Assembly (NCBI RefSeq): GCF_025144145.1
Contig: NZ_CP083546.1
Span: 946,501-1,010,500 of the forward strand
Reading direction: 5' to 3'
Length of the DNA stretch: 64,000 bases
DNA from: Leisingera sp. M658
GTDB taxonomy: Bacteria; Pseudomonadota; Alphaproteobacteria; Rhodobacterales; Rhodobacteraceae
Positions 8,506 to 21,492 of the stretch are shown one piece after another. The notes beneath the pieces are model-generated. The model searched no databases. It was not told where the DNA came from and saw nothing but the letters and a program-made list of their open reading frames with translations. Within the stretch, counting starts at the first letter, position 1, and every line of letters starts with the position of its first letter. The position numbers and the translations under genes were made by a program.

Positions 8506-10828
8506 CGCGCACCCTCCGGATTGCGCGCCAGACTTTCTCTGCCGTCGCCGGCGCGTTCAGCGCCGGGTAGCTGTCGCCAAAGGCGGAAACCGCATCGCTG
8601 AGCGCCAGCCAGGCGGAGATGCCCAGCATAAAAGGCGGCTCCCCCACCGCCTTGGAGCGGTAGATGGTGTCCTCGCGGTTCTGCCCGTCGTAAAGTGCAA
8701 CGTTGAACACATCGGGCCGGTCCGAGCAGGCAGGGATCTTGTAGGTCGAGGGCGCATGAGTCCTGAGCCGCCCGGCACCGTCCCAGACCAGTTCTTCGGT
8801 GGTCAGCCAGCCGGCGCCCTGCACATAGCCGCCCTCGATCTGGCCGATGTCGATGCCTGGGTTCAGCGACGCGCCGGCATCGTGCAGAATGTCTGCACGC
8901 AGGATACGGTTCTCACCGGTGAGGGCGTCCACAACAACCTCGGTCACAGCGGCGCCATAGGCGAAATAGTAAAACGGGCGGCCCTGGCCCTTGATCCGGT
9001 CCCATTCCACCTTGGGTGTCTTGTAAAAGCCGGTGGCTGACAGGCTGACGCGGCCCTGGTAGCAGGTCATGGCGGCCTGATCGAAGGACATTTTGTCCTG
9101 GCCAATGCGCACCATGCCACCTTCAAACACCACATCGCCGGGGCGGGCCTGATGTTGCAACGCCAGATACTCGGCCATGCGGTCTCGAAGGATGTCGCAG
9201 GCCGCCTTCACCGCCATGCCATTAAGGTCGGACCCCGACGAGGCCGCGGTGGCGGAGGTATTGGGCACTTTGGCGGTGTCGGTTGCGGTGATCTTGACCT
9301 TCTCCAGCGGGATGCCAAAGCGGCTGGCGGCAACCTGTGCCACCTTCTGAAACAGCCCCTGGCCCATCTCGGTGCCGCCGTGGTTCAGATGCACCGAGCC
9401 GTCCTGATAGACATGCACCAGCGCGCCGGCTTGATTGAGATGCGTCAGCGTAAAGGAAATCCCGAACTTCACCGGCGAAAAGGCAATGCCGCGCTTCAGA
9501 TGCGCCTGGCCCTTGTTCCACTTCGCAATGGCTGCTTTGCGCGCCGCATAATCCGAGGAGCGCAGCAAATCCGCCGTCATCCCATGCAGCTCAAAATCTG
9601 TGACTTCCATGCCATAAGGCGTGGTGTTGTCTTTCCTCTTGCTGGAAATATCCCGGGGGGGCGGGGGGGCAGAGCCCCCCTCCGCCGGTGCCGCGTAATA
9701 ATTCCTCCGCCGCAGCTCCGCCGGGTCCATCCCGAGGTCATGGGCGATATGGTCCATCACCCGCTCGATCCCGACCATGCCCTGCGGTCCGCCAAAACCG
9801 CGGTAGGCGGTGGCGCTTTGCCGGTTGGTGCGCAGGCGGTGGCTCTCGATCCGGATATCGGGGATCAGATAGGCGTTATCCGCGTGCAGCATCGCGCGGT
9901 CGGCGACCGGCAGCGACAAGTCCTGCGCCCAGCCGCAATCTGCCAGATGCAGGAACTCGACCCCTTGCAGAAGGCCGTCCTCATCAAATCCAGCGCGGTA
10001 GGAGATGCGGAAGGCGTGGCGCTTGCCGGTGATCACCATGTCGTCGTCACGGTCATAGCGCATCTTGCAGGGCTTGCCGGTCAGCCGCGCCGCAACGGCA
10101 CAAGCGACGGCCAAAGCATTGCCCTGGCTTTCCTTGCCGCCAAAGCCGCCGCCCATGCGGCGGGTTTCGACCCTGACACTATGCATTGGCAGGCCGATGG
10201 CGTCCGCCACTTTGTGCTGGATCTCGGCCGGGTGCTGGGTCGAGGAGAAGACATGCATGCCGCCATCCTCCTGCGGCCAGGCCATTGCCGCCTGGCCTTC
10301 GAGGTAGAAATGCTCCTGTCCGCCGAGGTCGAATGTGCCCTCAATCATGCGCGGAGCGGCAGCGATGGCGGCAGCGGCGTCGCCCTTGGCATAGATGCGC
10401 GGGCCTTCCTCGAACCGGCTGTCAGCGGCAAGGGCCGCGTCCAGTGTCAGCAGGGCGGGCTCCTCGGCATAGTCCACCCGGCCCTTGCGGGCGGCGATGC
10501 GGGCGTTGCGATGGCTGTTGGCAACCACCAGGAACACCGGCTGGCCGACGTAGTTGACCGTGCCCGAAGCCAGCAGCGGCTCGTCATGGATCGAAGGGGA
10601 GACGTCGTTGGAAAACGGCAGCCCCCTGGCGGTCAGCACCGCCACGACACCGGGGCTGTGCTGCGCGTCGTGCAGGTGCATGCCGGTGATATGGCCGCGG
10701 GCGATGGGGGAGAGGCCAAAGGCCAGATGCAGCGTGCCAGCGGGCGAGGGTATGTCATCCACATAGCGGGCGGCGCCGGTCACATGCAGTTCGGCGGCGT
10801 CATGGGGGAGGGGTTTTGAAATGCTCAT
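8495..10828 (-). CDS. xdhB: Xanthine dehydrogenase molybdopterin-binding subunit
   Basis: A 777-residue large subunit holding the molybdopterin centre that hydroxylates hypoxanthine and xanthine. GGGFGGKE and [10 protein letters not shown] mark the cofactor site. The start at 10828 follows a GGAGGTG ribosome-binding site and overlaps the xdhA stop by four bases. Residues about 381-400 form an unusual Pro/Ser/Lys-rich linker ([15 protein letters not shown]) encoded by a palindromic repeat that interrupts the sequence in frame. A related element sits in xdhA. The insertion lies in a surface-type linker and the frame remains open, so the enzyme is probably functional. Confidence 0.94.
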   Translation of the reverse strand: MSISKPLPHDAAELHVTGAARYVDDIPSPAGTLHLAFGLSPIARGHITGMHLHDAQHSPGVVAVLTARGLPFSNDVSPSIHDEPLLASGTVNYVGQPVFLVVANSHRNARIAARKGRVDYAEEPALLTLDAALAADSRFEEGPRIYAKGDAAAAIAAAPRMIEGTFDLGGQEHFYLEGQAAMAWPQEDGGMHVFSSTQHPAEIQHKVADAIGLPMHSVRVETRRMGGGFGGKESQGNALAVACAVAARLTGKPCKMRYDRDDDMVITGKRHAFRISYRAGFDEDGLLQGVEFLHLADCGWAQDLSLPVADRAMLHADNAYLIPDIRIESHRLRTNRQSATAYRGFGGPQGMVGIERVMDHIAHDLGMDPAELRRRNYYAAPAEGGSAPPPPRDISSKRKDNTTPYGMEVTDFELHGMTADLLRSSDYAARKAAIAKWNKGQAHLKRGIAFSPVKFGISFTLTHLNQAGALVHVYQDGSVHLNHGGTEMGQGLFQKVAQVAASRFGIPLEKVKITATDTAKVPNTSATAASSGSDLNGMAVKAACDILRDRMAEYLALQHQARPGDVVFEGGMVRIGQDKMSFDQAAMTCYQGRVSLSATGFYKTPKVEWDRIKGQGRPFYYFAYGAAVTEVVVDALTGENRILRADILHDAGASLNPGIDIGQIEGGYVQGAGWLTTEELVWDGAGRLRTHAPSTYKIPACSDRPDVFNVALYDGQNREDTIYRSKAVGEPPFMLGISAWLALSDAVSAFGDSYPALNAPATAEKVWRAIRRVRDGV
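9629..9687 (+). repeat. Intragenic palindromic element inside xdhB
   Basis: A C/G-run palindrome (CCCGGGGGGGC then GGGGGGGCAGAGCCCCCC) preceded by CTTTCCTCTTGCTGGAAATA. The same layout, CTTTC-CTT-GAAATA-CCGGGGGG-GGCAGnGCCCCCCTCCGCC, occurs in xdhA at 11694-11758. Here the element lies in the opposite sense to the gene. It adds about 20 codons without breaking the frame. Confidence 0.75.
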
Positions 10829-12249
10829 GGTTTCACCTCCAGCACCGAAACTGCCGCGCCGTTCATCTCTGCGAAATAGCGGCAAAGCATGCTGCGCGCG
10901 GTTTCCAGCCGGTAATCGGCTGAGGCACGCATGTCGCTCATCGGGGTGAAGTCCTGATCAAAGGCCGCGGCGGCGGCCTGGATCGTGGCTTCATCCCAGG
11001 GCTGGCCTGTGAGCGCGGCCTCGACGTTCGCGGCGCGCTTGGGGATACCTGCCATGCCGCCGAAAGCGATGCGGGCCGTGGTGATCCGGCCGTTCCCGAC
11101 TGTCACGTTGAAAGCACCCAGCACGGCGGAGATGTCCTGATCAAAACGTTTCGACAGCTTGTAGACCTTCAGCGCGCCGGGCTGGCGGGGAAAGCTGACG
11201 GCCTCGACAAATTCGCCGGGCTGGCGGTCCTGTTTGCCGTAGCCGAGGAAGAAATCCTCCAGCGGCAAATCGCGGCGGTCATCCCCATTGCGCAAGTGCA
11301 GGGTGGCACCGAGCGCGATCAGTGCGGGCGGGGTGTCGCCAATGGGGGAGCCGTTGGCGATATTGCCGCCAACTGTCGCGGCGGCGCGCACCTGCTGGGA
11401 GGCGAAGCGGCGGAGCATTTCGGCGAATGACGGGTGCAGCGGTTCTATTGCGGTACGCAGGGCGTTCATGTCTGCCATAGCGCCAATGCGGACGGAGGTG
11501 TCCGTGACCTCAATGTCCTTCAGGTCTGTGCAGCCGTCCAGGAAGATCATCTGCGGCAGATGGCGCAGCTGCTTGGTGACCCAGAGGCCGACGTCGGTGG
11601 CGCCGGCCACAAGGGTTGCATCCGGGTTGGCGCTGTAGAGTTCGGCTAGTTCGTCTGCGGAGGCGGGCAGCAGCGGGGGCGTTGCCGCAGGGGGGGCGGA
11701 GGGGGGCGCTGCCTCCCGGCCTGCGGCCTCCCCCCGGAGTATTTCGGAAAAAGTGAAAGAGGTTTCATCCGCGATCCAGTCCGGGACCGGGGCGCCGCTG
11801 GCGGCCTTGGCGGCGCGGATGATCGGGGCGTAGCCGGTGCAGCGGCAAAGGTTGCCGGCCAGCTGGTCGTCATAATCCGTCGCACCGTTGGTGTGGGCGG
11901 TCACCATCGACATGATGAAGCCGGGGGTGCAGAAGCCGCATTGGCTGCCGTGATGATCGATCATGGCCTGCTGCACCGGATGCAGGCTGCCGTCCGGGCC
12001 TGCGGCACCTTCGACAGTGCGGACAGATTTGCCGTTGAGCTGGGGCAGGAACAGAATGCAGGCATTCAGCGCCTTCGATCCGCGTGAATCGGTGACCATC
12101 ACGGTGCAGGCGCCGCAATCGCCCTCATTGCAGCCTTCTTTGGTGCCGGTGAGACCCTTAGCGTCGCGCAGCCAGTCCAACAGCGTGACTGAGGCGTCTG
12201 CGTGTTCGATCAGAACGTCTTCACCATTCAGACGAAAGGCGAGTGCCAT
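10825..12249 (-). CDS. xdhA: Xanthine dehydrogenase iron-sulfur/FAD subunit
   Basis: A 474-residue small subunit carrying two [2Fe-2S] clusters and FAD. The plant-type ferredoxin cluster uses Cys40, Cys45, Cys48 and Cys64. The second cluster uses Cys104, Cys107, Cys135 and Cys137 (CGFC and CRC). The FAD domain follows from about residue 200 ([25 protein letters not shown]). The linker between the two halves, residues about 165-185, is encoded by a palindromic repeat ([19 protein letters not shown]). It is the first gene of the purine operon, which continues without gaps into xdhB and xdhC. Confidence 0.94.
   Translation of the reverse strand: MALAFRLNGEDVLIEHADASVTLLDWLRDAKGLTGTKEGCNEGDCGACTVMVTDSRGSKALNACILFLPQLNGKSVRTVEGAAGPDGSLHPVQQAMIDHHGSQCGFCTPGFIMSMVTAHTNGATDYDDQLAGNLCRCTGYAPIIRAAKAASGAPVPDWIADETSFTFSEILRGEAAGREAAPPSAPPAATPPLLPASADELAELYSANPDATLVAGATDVGLWVTKQLRHLPQMIFLDGCTDLKDIEVTDTSVRIGAMADMNALRTAIEPLHPSFAEMLRRFASQQVRAAATVGGNIANGSPIGDTPPALIALGATLHLRNGDDRRDLPLEDFFLGYGKQDRQPGEFVEAVSFPRQPGALKVYKLSKRFDQDISAVLGAFNVTVGNGRITTARIAFGGMAGIPKRAANVEAALTGQPWDEATIQAAAAAFDQDFTPMSDMRASADYRLETARSMLCRYFAEMNGAAVSVLEVKP
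11694..11758 (-). repeat. Intragenic palindromic element inside xdhA
   Basis: Read on the minus strand it runs CTTTCACTTTTTCCGAAATA, then CTCCGGGGGGAGGC, a short spacer, and GAGGCAGCGCCCCCC ending TCCGCC. This matches the xdhB element almost throughout, apart from a 12-base difference in the centre. It lies in the sense of the gene, in the linker between the iron-sulfur and FAD domains. Confidence 0.75.
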
Positions 12250-12607
12250 CTTCCCGGGATCCGCCGCGTTACCCTGTTGACCCGGTGTGCCTCCCTTCGA
12301 TGCGGCGTAGAAGGAGAGGCGGGCTGTGTATTGCTTGCGGATACCAGCCTAGGGAGCAGGCCCTTGGCAAAGCAAGGAAAACCGCTGCTGCGCTGCAGTA
12401 TTCCGCGGCGCAAGAAAATTGCGGATGCAGCGGTTATGCTGTTATTTTTTATGCCTTTTAGCTGTATGTTTGGGGCGGGTCTCTCTTTGCGGGGCGAAAC
12501 AGCTTCAAATTAATCCTGAAAATGGCGGGTAATCCTTTCGCTATTCCGGGAGGCGGACCGGCACTTCACCCTTTCACCGTGCTGCGGCAATAAGATAGCG
12601 TGGCGGC
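12250..12607. other. Divergent intergenic region, xdhA to dnaE
   Basis: A 358-base stretch between the divergent xdhA and dnaE genes. It must hold the promoters of both. Its dnaE-proximal half is more AT-rich (TTATTTTTTATGCC around 12440). No convincing gene, RNA or operator was recognised. Short frames here lack ribosome-binding sites and family similarity. Confidence 0.5.
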
Positions 12608-16120
<3,513 letters not shown>

Positions 16121-16123
16121 GGG

Positions 16124-16735
16124 GTGCAGGGATTTTCTACCGCGCTTCAAATACAGGGACTGGTTGAACGTGCTCGCCAAACATATTCAGGAGAATATGA
16201 AAGTTGAGTGCGCGTAGGACGTTCACTTGCTTCTGTTCGAGGGGATAATCAGGGGCACGCATTCGAACATCTTGATGCAAACGTCGATCTTATTTTGAGG
16301 CAGTTGGAGAGCGATCAGATAGCAGCGTTGGAGAAGTTTGGAGAGCATCTCGGCGGCGGGGTCATGTTTATTCAAATAAGCCTGTCGAAGATGTGGCTGT
16401 TTTCCATGTACGAGATATTGAGGGAGACCTGCGATTTCCCGAGTTGTCTGGGCGCGGGCAAAAGCGTGTACTGCATTCGAAAAGATTGTCTGCGTTGCAG
16501 AGTTAGAAATTTACGTGACGAATTGAATCCAGTTCGAACCGCATTGGCCAAACTGCAGCCTGAAAAGGCGTGGAAAGCCTCTCCGAGTAAACGCAATTAT
16601 CATCCTTCTCTCTTGCTCGACGAAAGTAGCGGCTCGTTTGCTTGGAAAGCACATTCAGACCGCAGGGGATCGTGTGCAACGGTTAGCCGGTTGGAGTTTT
16701 CTAATAAGGTATTAGAAGTCTTGGGCCCGGAGTAA
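16124..16735 (+). pseudogene. Hypothetical gene interrupted by an in-frame TGA
   Basis: Directly after dnaE lies an AT-richer reading frame with ordinary protein-like composition. From 16208 to 16735 it encodes 175 residues, including MWLFSMYEILRETC, a Cys-rich stretch near residues 78-94 and LRDELNPVRTALAKL. I recognise no family. The same frame is also open and protein-like from a GTG at 16124 (GLVERARQTYSGEYES) up to a single TGA at 16205-16207. This suggests a longer gene broken by a nonsense codon, or a start at GTG 16208. Base composition differs from its neighbours, consistent with transfer. Confidence 0.45.
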
Positions 16736-16750
16736 CGGCGCGGAGCGCCC

Positions 16751-16890
16751 CGGGCCTGCGGCAGCCCGTTCGGGCGGGCTGCCGCAATGGCAAGGCTGGG
16801 TGCTCCGCCGGAGAAGTCGTACCGGTTTGGCCGGGATAAACTGCCCCGAATACCTGTTGAGGCGCCAGCCCACGGGCTGCCGCAGGCCCG
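16751..16890. repeat. Inverted-repeat cluster between the hypothetical gene and slyX
   Basis: An 18-bp word, CGGGCCTGCGGCAGCCCG at 16751-16768, recurs as its perfect reverse complement at 16873-16890. The first copy also pairs locally: 16757-16768 and 16775-16786 form a 12-bp perfect stem. The result is a REP/BIME-like structure that can also terminate transcription from either side. Confidence 0.6.
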
Positions 16891-16907
16891 TCATGACTGG
16901 ATTTTGC

Positions 16908-17102
16908 TCAGTAATGCGGCGGGCGTTCGTCGCCGAAGACCGCGCCGCCGGTGCCGTCCTGCTCGCGGGTGGCCTCGCGCTGCATCAGCATGGCGACGCG
17001 GCGGGTCAGGGTGTCGATCTCCTGCTGCTGCCGGGCGATCACGTCGCTCATCTCCTCCACGCTGCGGGTCAGATGGGCGATTTGCTCTTCCAGATGCTGC
17101 AT
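16908..17102 (-). CDS. slyX: SlyX family protein
   Basis: A 64-residue SlyX-type protein. It is almost entirely a heptad-repeat coiled coil (LEEQIAHLTRSVEEMSDVIARQ in two halves) and ends in the PPHY tail that marks the family. The biological role of SlyX is not settled. It is divergent from hisS with about 260 bases between. Confidence 0.85.
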   Translation of the reverse strand: MQHLEEQIAHLTRSVEEMSDVIARQQQEIDTLTRRVAMLMQREATREQDGTGGAVFGDERPPHY

Positions 17103-17175
17103 GGGGCTCTCCTGTGCGCGGCTGGCCTGTCATAGGGCCATTGCCTGCCTGGGTCCATGGGGCGGCTGTTGCTGA

Positions 17176-17240
17176 CGCGGGTTTTCTGGCGGAAAACCCG
17201 CGGGCCTCCGGCGGGGATATTTTCCGTCAGAAGAAGGCGG
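17176..17240 (+). repeat. Hairpin plus palindromic-element remnant upstream of hisS
   Basis: A 10-bp perfect stem (CGCGGGTTTT at 17176-17185 pairing with 17193-17202) is followed by GCCTCCGGCGGGGATATTTT and CAGAAGAAG. The latter resembles the tail of the elements inside xdhA and xdhB read in reverse, so this appears to be an intergenic member of the same family. Confidence 0.5.
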
Positions 17241-17361
17241 CGCGGCGCTATGGCCGTTGGGTTCCTGCGTCCCTGTGTGTGCCCGGCTCCTTCTTGCTGT
17301 TGCGGCTGGCATCCGCTAGACCGCCGGGCAAGTGAAACCGCTACCCGTGAGGAGGCCGAAC

Positions 17362-18849
17362 ATGGCCAAAGTGAAGAAACAGCCCCGCCCCAAGGCACAA
17401 ACGCCCAAGGGGTTCCGTGACTATTTCGGTGCGGAGGTGACCCAGCGCAGCGAGATGCTGCGGGCCATTGCGGGTGTGTATCATCATTACGGGTTTGAGG
17501 CGCTGGAGTCCGCGGCGGTGGAAACCGTTGAGGCGCTGGGCAAGTTCTTGCCCGATGTGGACCGCCCCAACGAGGGTGTGTTTGCCTGGCAGGAGACCGA
17601 GGACGATGGAAACGGCGACTGGATGGCGCTGCGCTATGACCTGACGGCGCCCTTGGCGCGGGTCTATGCCCAGCACCGCAATGATCTGCCGACACCGTAC
17701 CGCCGCTATGCGATGGGGCCGGTCTGGCGCAATGAAAAGCCGGGACCGGGCCGCTTCCGCCAGTTTTACCAGTGTGACGCGGACACCGTGGGCACCGCCT
17801 CGATGGCCGCCGATGCCGAGATCTGCGCGATGCTGTCGGACACGCTGGAGACCGTCGGCATTCCCCGCGGCGACTATCTGGTCCGGGTCAACAACCGCAA
17901 GGTTCTGAACGGCGTGCTGGAAGTGATGGGGATCGGTGACGACCCTGCTGTACGTGACAACGTTCTTCGCACTATCGACAAGTTCGACAAGGTGGGTGAG
18001 GCGGGCGTGCGCGAGCTGCTGACCAAGGGGCGGCTGGATGCTTCGGGTGCCTTCATCGACGGCGTTGGCCTGTCTGATGATCAGGCCGCGCCGGTGCTGG
18101 CGTTTCTGACCTCCAAGGCGGCGGAGGCGGCGGGCACCATTGCCAACCTGCGTGCTGCCGTGGGTGACAGTGCGGTGGGCCAGGAGGGCATTGCCGAGCT
18201 GGAGCAGATCGGCGAGCTGCTGGCTGCGGGCGGCTATGGCAAGGACCGGATCGAGATTGATCCTTCGGTTGTGCGGGGGCTTGGCTATTACACCGGGCCG
18301 GTGTTTGAGGCGGAGCTGACCTTTGATATCCTCGACGAAAAGGGCCGCAAACGGCAGTTCGGATCGGTTGCGGGCGGCGGGCGCTATGACGGGCTGGTCA
18401 AGCGCTTTACGGGCCAGGAAGTGCCTGCAGTGGGTGTGTCCATAGGCGTTGACCGGCTGCTGGCGGCGCTGCATGCCAAGGGGCGGCTTTCGGCGGAGGC
18501 TGCCGGCCCCGTTGTCGTCACCGTCATGGACCGCGCCCGGATGGCAGATTACCAGGCCATGGTTGCTGAGCTGCGCAACGCGGGCATCCGGGCCGAGGTT
18601 TACCTGGGCAATCCCAAGAATTTCGGCAACCAGTTGAAATATGCGGATAAGCGGAATTCGCCTGTGGCCGTGATCGAAGGCGGTGATGAAAAAGCAAATG
18701 GCGTGGTGCAGATCAAGGACCTGATCCTGGGTGCCAAGATCGCCGAGAGCGCGACCCTGGAAGAGTGGAAAGAACGTCCGAGCCAGTTTGAAGTGCCGCG
18801 CACGGAACTGGCCGCCAAGGTGCGGGAAATTCTGGACGGGCAGGACTGA
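17362..18849 (+). CDS. hisS: Histidyl-tRNA synthetase
   Basis: A 495-residue class II aminoacyl-tRNA synthetase that charges tRNA-His. Motif 2 ([20 protein letters not shown]), the histidine-binding loop [11 protein letters not shown] and motif 3 region ([12 protein letters not shown]) are all present, followed by the anticodon-binding domain. The ATG at 17362 follows GAGGAGG; the frame extends ten codons upstream without a good start. It is followed after two bases by hisZ, the usual alphaproteobacterial order, linking charging and histidine synthesis. Confidence 0.96.
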   Translation: MAKVKKQPRPKAQTPKGFRDYFGAEVTQRSEMLRAIAGVYHHYGFEALESAAVETVEALGKFLPDVDRPNEGVFAWQETEDDGNGDWMALRYDLTAPLARVYAQHRNDLPTPYRRYAMGPVWRNEKPGPGRFRQFYQCDADTVGTASMAADAEICAMLSDTLETVGIPRGDYLVRVNNRKVLNGVLEVMGIGDDPAVRDNVLRTIDKFDKVGEAGVRELLTKGRLDASGAFIDGVGLSDDQAAPVLAFLTSKAAEAAGTIANLRAAVGDSAVGQEGIAELEQIGELLAAGGYGKDRIEIDPSVVRGLGYYTGPVFEAELTFDILDEKGRKRQFGSVAGGGRYDGLVKRFTGQEVPAVGVSIGVDRLLAALHAKGRLSAEAAGPVVVTVMDRARMADYQAMVAELRNAGIRAEVYLGNPKNFGNQLKYADKRNSPVAVIEGGDEKANGVVQIKDLILGAKIAESATLEEWKERPSQFEVPRTELAAKVREILDGQD

Positions 18850-18851
18850 TC

Positions 18852-19940
18852 ATGGCGGCTCAATCGCAAATTCAGGCCCGCGCTGCGATGCTGCGGGTCC
18901 GCTTTGAGGCCGCAGGCGCGCAGGTGGTGGACACGCCGCTGCTGCAGCCGGCCGGCACGTTGCTGGATCTTTACGGCGAGGACATCCGGGCGCGCGCCTA
19001 TGTGACGTCAGATGCGCTGCACGGCGAGCAGATGCTGCGCCCGGATTTCACTGTGCCGGTGGTGGAGGCGCATATGCGCCACGGGGCGGAGCCTGCGCGC
19101 TACACCTATTCAGGCGAGGTGTTCCGGCGGCAGGAGGTCGACCCTGACCGGCCCAACGAATACCTGCAAGTCGGCTATGAGGTGTTTGAGCGCAACGATG
19201 CGGCGGCAGCGGATGCGGAGGTGTTTGCGCTGTTTGCGCTGCAGGTGCGCGGGCTGCCTTTGCGGGCGGCAACCGGCGATATCGGCATTCTGATGGCCGC
19301 CGTGCAAGGGCTGAAAACCACGGAAAAGCGCAAGGCGGCGCTGATGCGCCATATCTGGCGGCCGCGCCGGTTCCGGGCGTTGCTGGACCGGTTCGCGGGC
19401 CGGGCATCGGTCCCGGAGAACCGCAAGAAGCTGCTGGAGACCGAGGGTGATCTGACCGGGTCGGCGGTGGAGCTTGGCAAACGCCGCGCGGCAGAGGTGC
19501 AGGCGCGGGTTGAAGCGCTGCGCGAAGATGCCAAGGCGCCGCCGATTGCCGAGAATGAGCTGCTGGCGCTGGAAGCGCTGATGGCGGTACGCGAAACGGT
19601 ACCCTACGCGGTAGAGCAGATGCGCGACATCGCGGTGGACCTGCCGCAGATCAATCTGGCGCTGGACCGCCTGGATGAACGCACCGCGGCGATGAAGGCG
19701 CGCGGAGTGGATGTGGAAGCCCTCGATTTCGAGGCCTCTTACGGGCGCACCTCGATGGAGTATTACGACGGGTTTGTGTTCGGCTTTTATGCCGAGGCGC
19801 GGCCTGATTTGCCGCCGATCGCCAGCGGCGGGCGCTATGATGCGCTGACCCGGCGCCTGGGCGGGGGCGAGGAAATCCCGGCGGTCGGCGGTGTGCTGCG
19901 CCCGGACCTGATGCTGCAGCTTGAGGAGGTGCGCGCATGA
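18852..19940 (+). CDS. hisZ: ATP phosphoribosyltransferase regulatory subunit
   Basis: A 362-residue HisRS paralogue without tRNA-charging function. It binds the short form of HisG and is needed for its activity and feedback by histidine. The class II synthetase fold is visible (RPDFTVPVVEAH, FRRQEVDPDRPNEYLQVGYEVF, SGGRYDAL). The C-terminal anticodon domain is missing, as expected. It lies between hisS and hisG; its end overlaps the hisG start by four bases. Confidence 0.94.
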   Translation: MAAQSQIQARAAMLRVRFEAAGAQVVDTPLLQPAGTLLDLYGEDIRARAYVTSDALHGEQMLRPDFTVPVVEAHMRHGAEPARYTYSGEVFRRQEVDPDRPNEYLQVGYEVFERNDAAAADAEVFALFALQVRGLPLRAATGDIGILMAAVQGLKTTEKRKAALMRHIWRPRRFRALLDRFAGRASVPENRKKLLETEGDLTGSAVELGKRRAAEVQARVEALREDAKAPPIAENELLALEALMAVRETVPYAVEQMRDIAVDLPQINLALDRLDERTAAMKARGVDVEALDFEASYGRTSMEYYDGFVFGFYAEARPDLPPIASGGRYDALTRRLGGGEEIPAVGGVLRPDLMLQLEEVRA

Positions 19941-20635
19941 GTTTGAAGCTGGGGGTGCCGTCCAAGGGGCGGCTGATGGAGAAGACATTCGACTGGTTCG
20001 CCAAACGCGGCGTGACATTGGCGCGTACCGGGTCCGACCGGGAATATGCCGGCGCGGTCGAGGGTGTTGCGAACATGGAGCTGGTGCTGCTGTCGGCGGG
20101 GGAAATCCCGCGCGAGCTGGCGGCGGGGCGGATCCACCTGGGCGTCACCGGCACCGATCTGGTGCAGGAGAAGCTGCCGCGGTTCGAGCAGCAGCTAGAG
20201 AGCCTGGCCGAACTGGGCTTTGGCCATGCCGACCTGATCCTGGCGGTGCCGCAGTTCTGGATTGATGTGGACACGCTGGATGATCTGGATGCGGTGGCGT
20301 CTGCCTTTCGCACCGAGCATGGGCACCGGTTGCGGATTGCCACCAAATACCACCGGCTGGTGCGGGAATTCCTGACCGATGCCGGGGTGGCGGATTACCA
20401 GCTGGTGGACAGCCAGGGCGCGACTGAGGGCACGGTAAAAAACGAGACCGCCGAGATGGTGGCCGACATTACCTCGACCGGCGAGACGCTGCGGGCCAAT
20501 CATCTGAAGCTGCTGGCGGACGGGCTGGTGCTGAAGTCCCAGGCGACGCTGTGGCGCAGCCGGGTGGCGAAATACGGGCTGGATGAGAAGGCGGCGCTGA
20601 ACACGCTGCTGGATCTGCTGGAACACCAGCGATAG
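19937..20635 (+). CDS. hisG: ATP phosphoribosyltransferase catalytic subunit, short form
   Basis: A 232-residue HisG(S) enzyme that couples ATP and PRPP in the first step of histidine synthesis. The N-terminus LGVPSKGRLMEKT and the PRPP site region (DSQGATEGTVKNETAEMVADI) are clear. The length lacks the C-terminal regulatory domain of the long form, which fits the presence of hisZ directly upstream. The ATG overlaps the hisZ stop (ATGA). Confidence 0.95.
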   Translation: MSLKLGVPSKGRLMEKTFDWFAKRGVTLARTGSDREYAGAVEGVANMELVLLSAGEIPRELAAGRIHLGVTGTDLVQEKLPRFEQQLESLAELGFGHADLILAVPQFWIDVDTLDDLDAVASAFRTEHGHRLRIATKYHRLVREFLTDAGVADYQLVDSQGATEGTVKNETAEMVADITSTGETLRANHLKLLADGLVLKSQATLWRSRVAKYGLDEKAALNTLLDLLEHQR

Positions 20636-20644
20636 ACGGGACCG

Positions 20645-20662
20645 CCCGCGCGTAAGCGCGGG
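20645..20662 (+). terminator. Hairpin after hisG
   Basis: Perfect 7-bp GC stem CCCGCGC/GCGCGGG with loop GTAA, ten bases after the hisG stop. There is no T-run directly behind it, so its strength as an intrinsic terminator is uncertain. Confidence 0.55.
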
Positions 20663-20805
20663 CTGAGCCCAACGCCATTCGGGCATCTTTGATGCCTGCA
20701 ATGGGGACGGGAGATCCTCTTTTTTGAAACCTAAGCGGTCCGTGAGCCAGAGTTCTCCCGCCCGGAGCAGCGGCATCCAAGATACCGCCGTTCCGGTTGG
20801 GCCGG

Positions 20806-20827
20806 GCGCCGGGCTGACGCCCGGCGC
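20806..20827 (-). terminator. Hairpin downstream of the DUF1489 gene
   Basis: Perfect 9-bp stem GCGCCGGGC/GCCCGGCGC with loop TGAC, 35 bases past the stop of the minus-strand DUF1489 gene. No T-run follows. Together with the hisG hairpin it separates the two convergent units. Confidence 0.5.
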
Positions 20828-20861
20828 TGGCGAGGCACGCCGCGGGGGGGTGCGGAAAGCC

Positions 20862-21293
20862 TCAGATCACTCCGATTTCCGCCAGTGCCTGCGAGAGTTC
20901 CAGCGGCAGCGGCTCTTCTTGGCTTTTGCCGGCAGGCAGGTCGGCGGGTGAGTCTTCGGTTTTCAGATAGCGCCAGCCCTGGAATGGGCGTTTCGGCGCG
21001 GTGAGGGTACGGTGCAATTCCGGTTCCAGAATGATGGCGCAGCGGCGGATGCCGTCTTCGCCGATGACCTCATCCATGCGCAGCACGCGCTGGCGGCATT
21101 GGATCAGCCCCTTGATCACCCAATAGATTGAGCCGCCGTTGAGGATCTCCGCCTCGCGCTTGGGCCACATGCGGGTGACGTGGCGTGGCAGGCCTTCGGG
21201 CAGTTCGCGGCGGCGCATCTCCTGCCAGGCCATCAGGCTTTCGACGCTTTCGGTGCCAACCGAAAGCTTCACAAGGTTCACGCATTTATCCAC
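20862..21293 (-). CDS. DUF1489 family protein
   Basis: A 143-residue protein of the DUF1489 family, common in Rhodobacteraceae and without a known function. The N-terminal NLVKLSVGTESVESLMAWQ and central GGSIYWVIKGLIQCRQ with the C-terminal GWRYL block are the conserved parts. The start used is a GTG at 21293 preceded by GGGGAA. A second GTG five codons later is also possible. It is divergent from nrdJ. Confidence 0.8.
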   Translation of the reverse strand: MDKCVNLVKLSVGTESVESLMAWQEMRRRELPEGLPRHVTRMWPKREAEILNGGSIYWVIKGLIQCRQRVLRMDEVIGEDGIRRCAIILEPELHRTLTAPKRPFQGWRYLKTEDSPADLPAGKSQEEPLPLELSQALAEIGVI

Positions 21294-21492
21294 AGGTTCC
21301 CCACAGAGTCGTCCAGAGCGGCACCTTTATATAGTAGTTCGGAGTTTGGTGCTAGCAAGGTCTTGTGGTACACTCGGTAATAAATTCTCAGCGATGTACG
21401 TTTTCAGCGTTGAGAAATCTGTCTTGCCTGTAGTATCGAAGCCGCCATTCAAGCTGCATTCGTGCTGCCACACGACTCAAAGGATTCGCCAT
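21286..21492 (+). promoter_or_regulatory. nrdJ upstream region with DnaA-box-like and NrdR-like words
   Basis: TTATCCACA at 21286-21294 matches the DnaA-box consensus and overlaps the start of the divergent DUF1489 gene. Around 21323-21338 the word CACCTTTATATAGTAG partly matches an NrdR box; a second NrdR box, normally needed, was not found. Both sites are only suggestive. No B12 riboswitch core was seen in the leader. Confidence 0.3.

Noticed and set aside
9152-10819. Long plus-strand frame (555 codons) opposite xdhB
   Set aside because: It is the antisense shadow of a highly conserved GC-rich gene, His/Gly/Arg-rich, with no family pattern.
21294-21492. B12 riboswitch before nrdJ
   Set aside because: The leader of under 200 bases lacks a recognisable B12-box core, so I do not call one.
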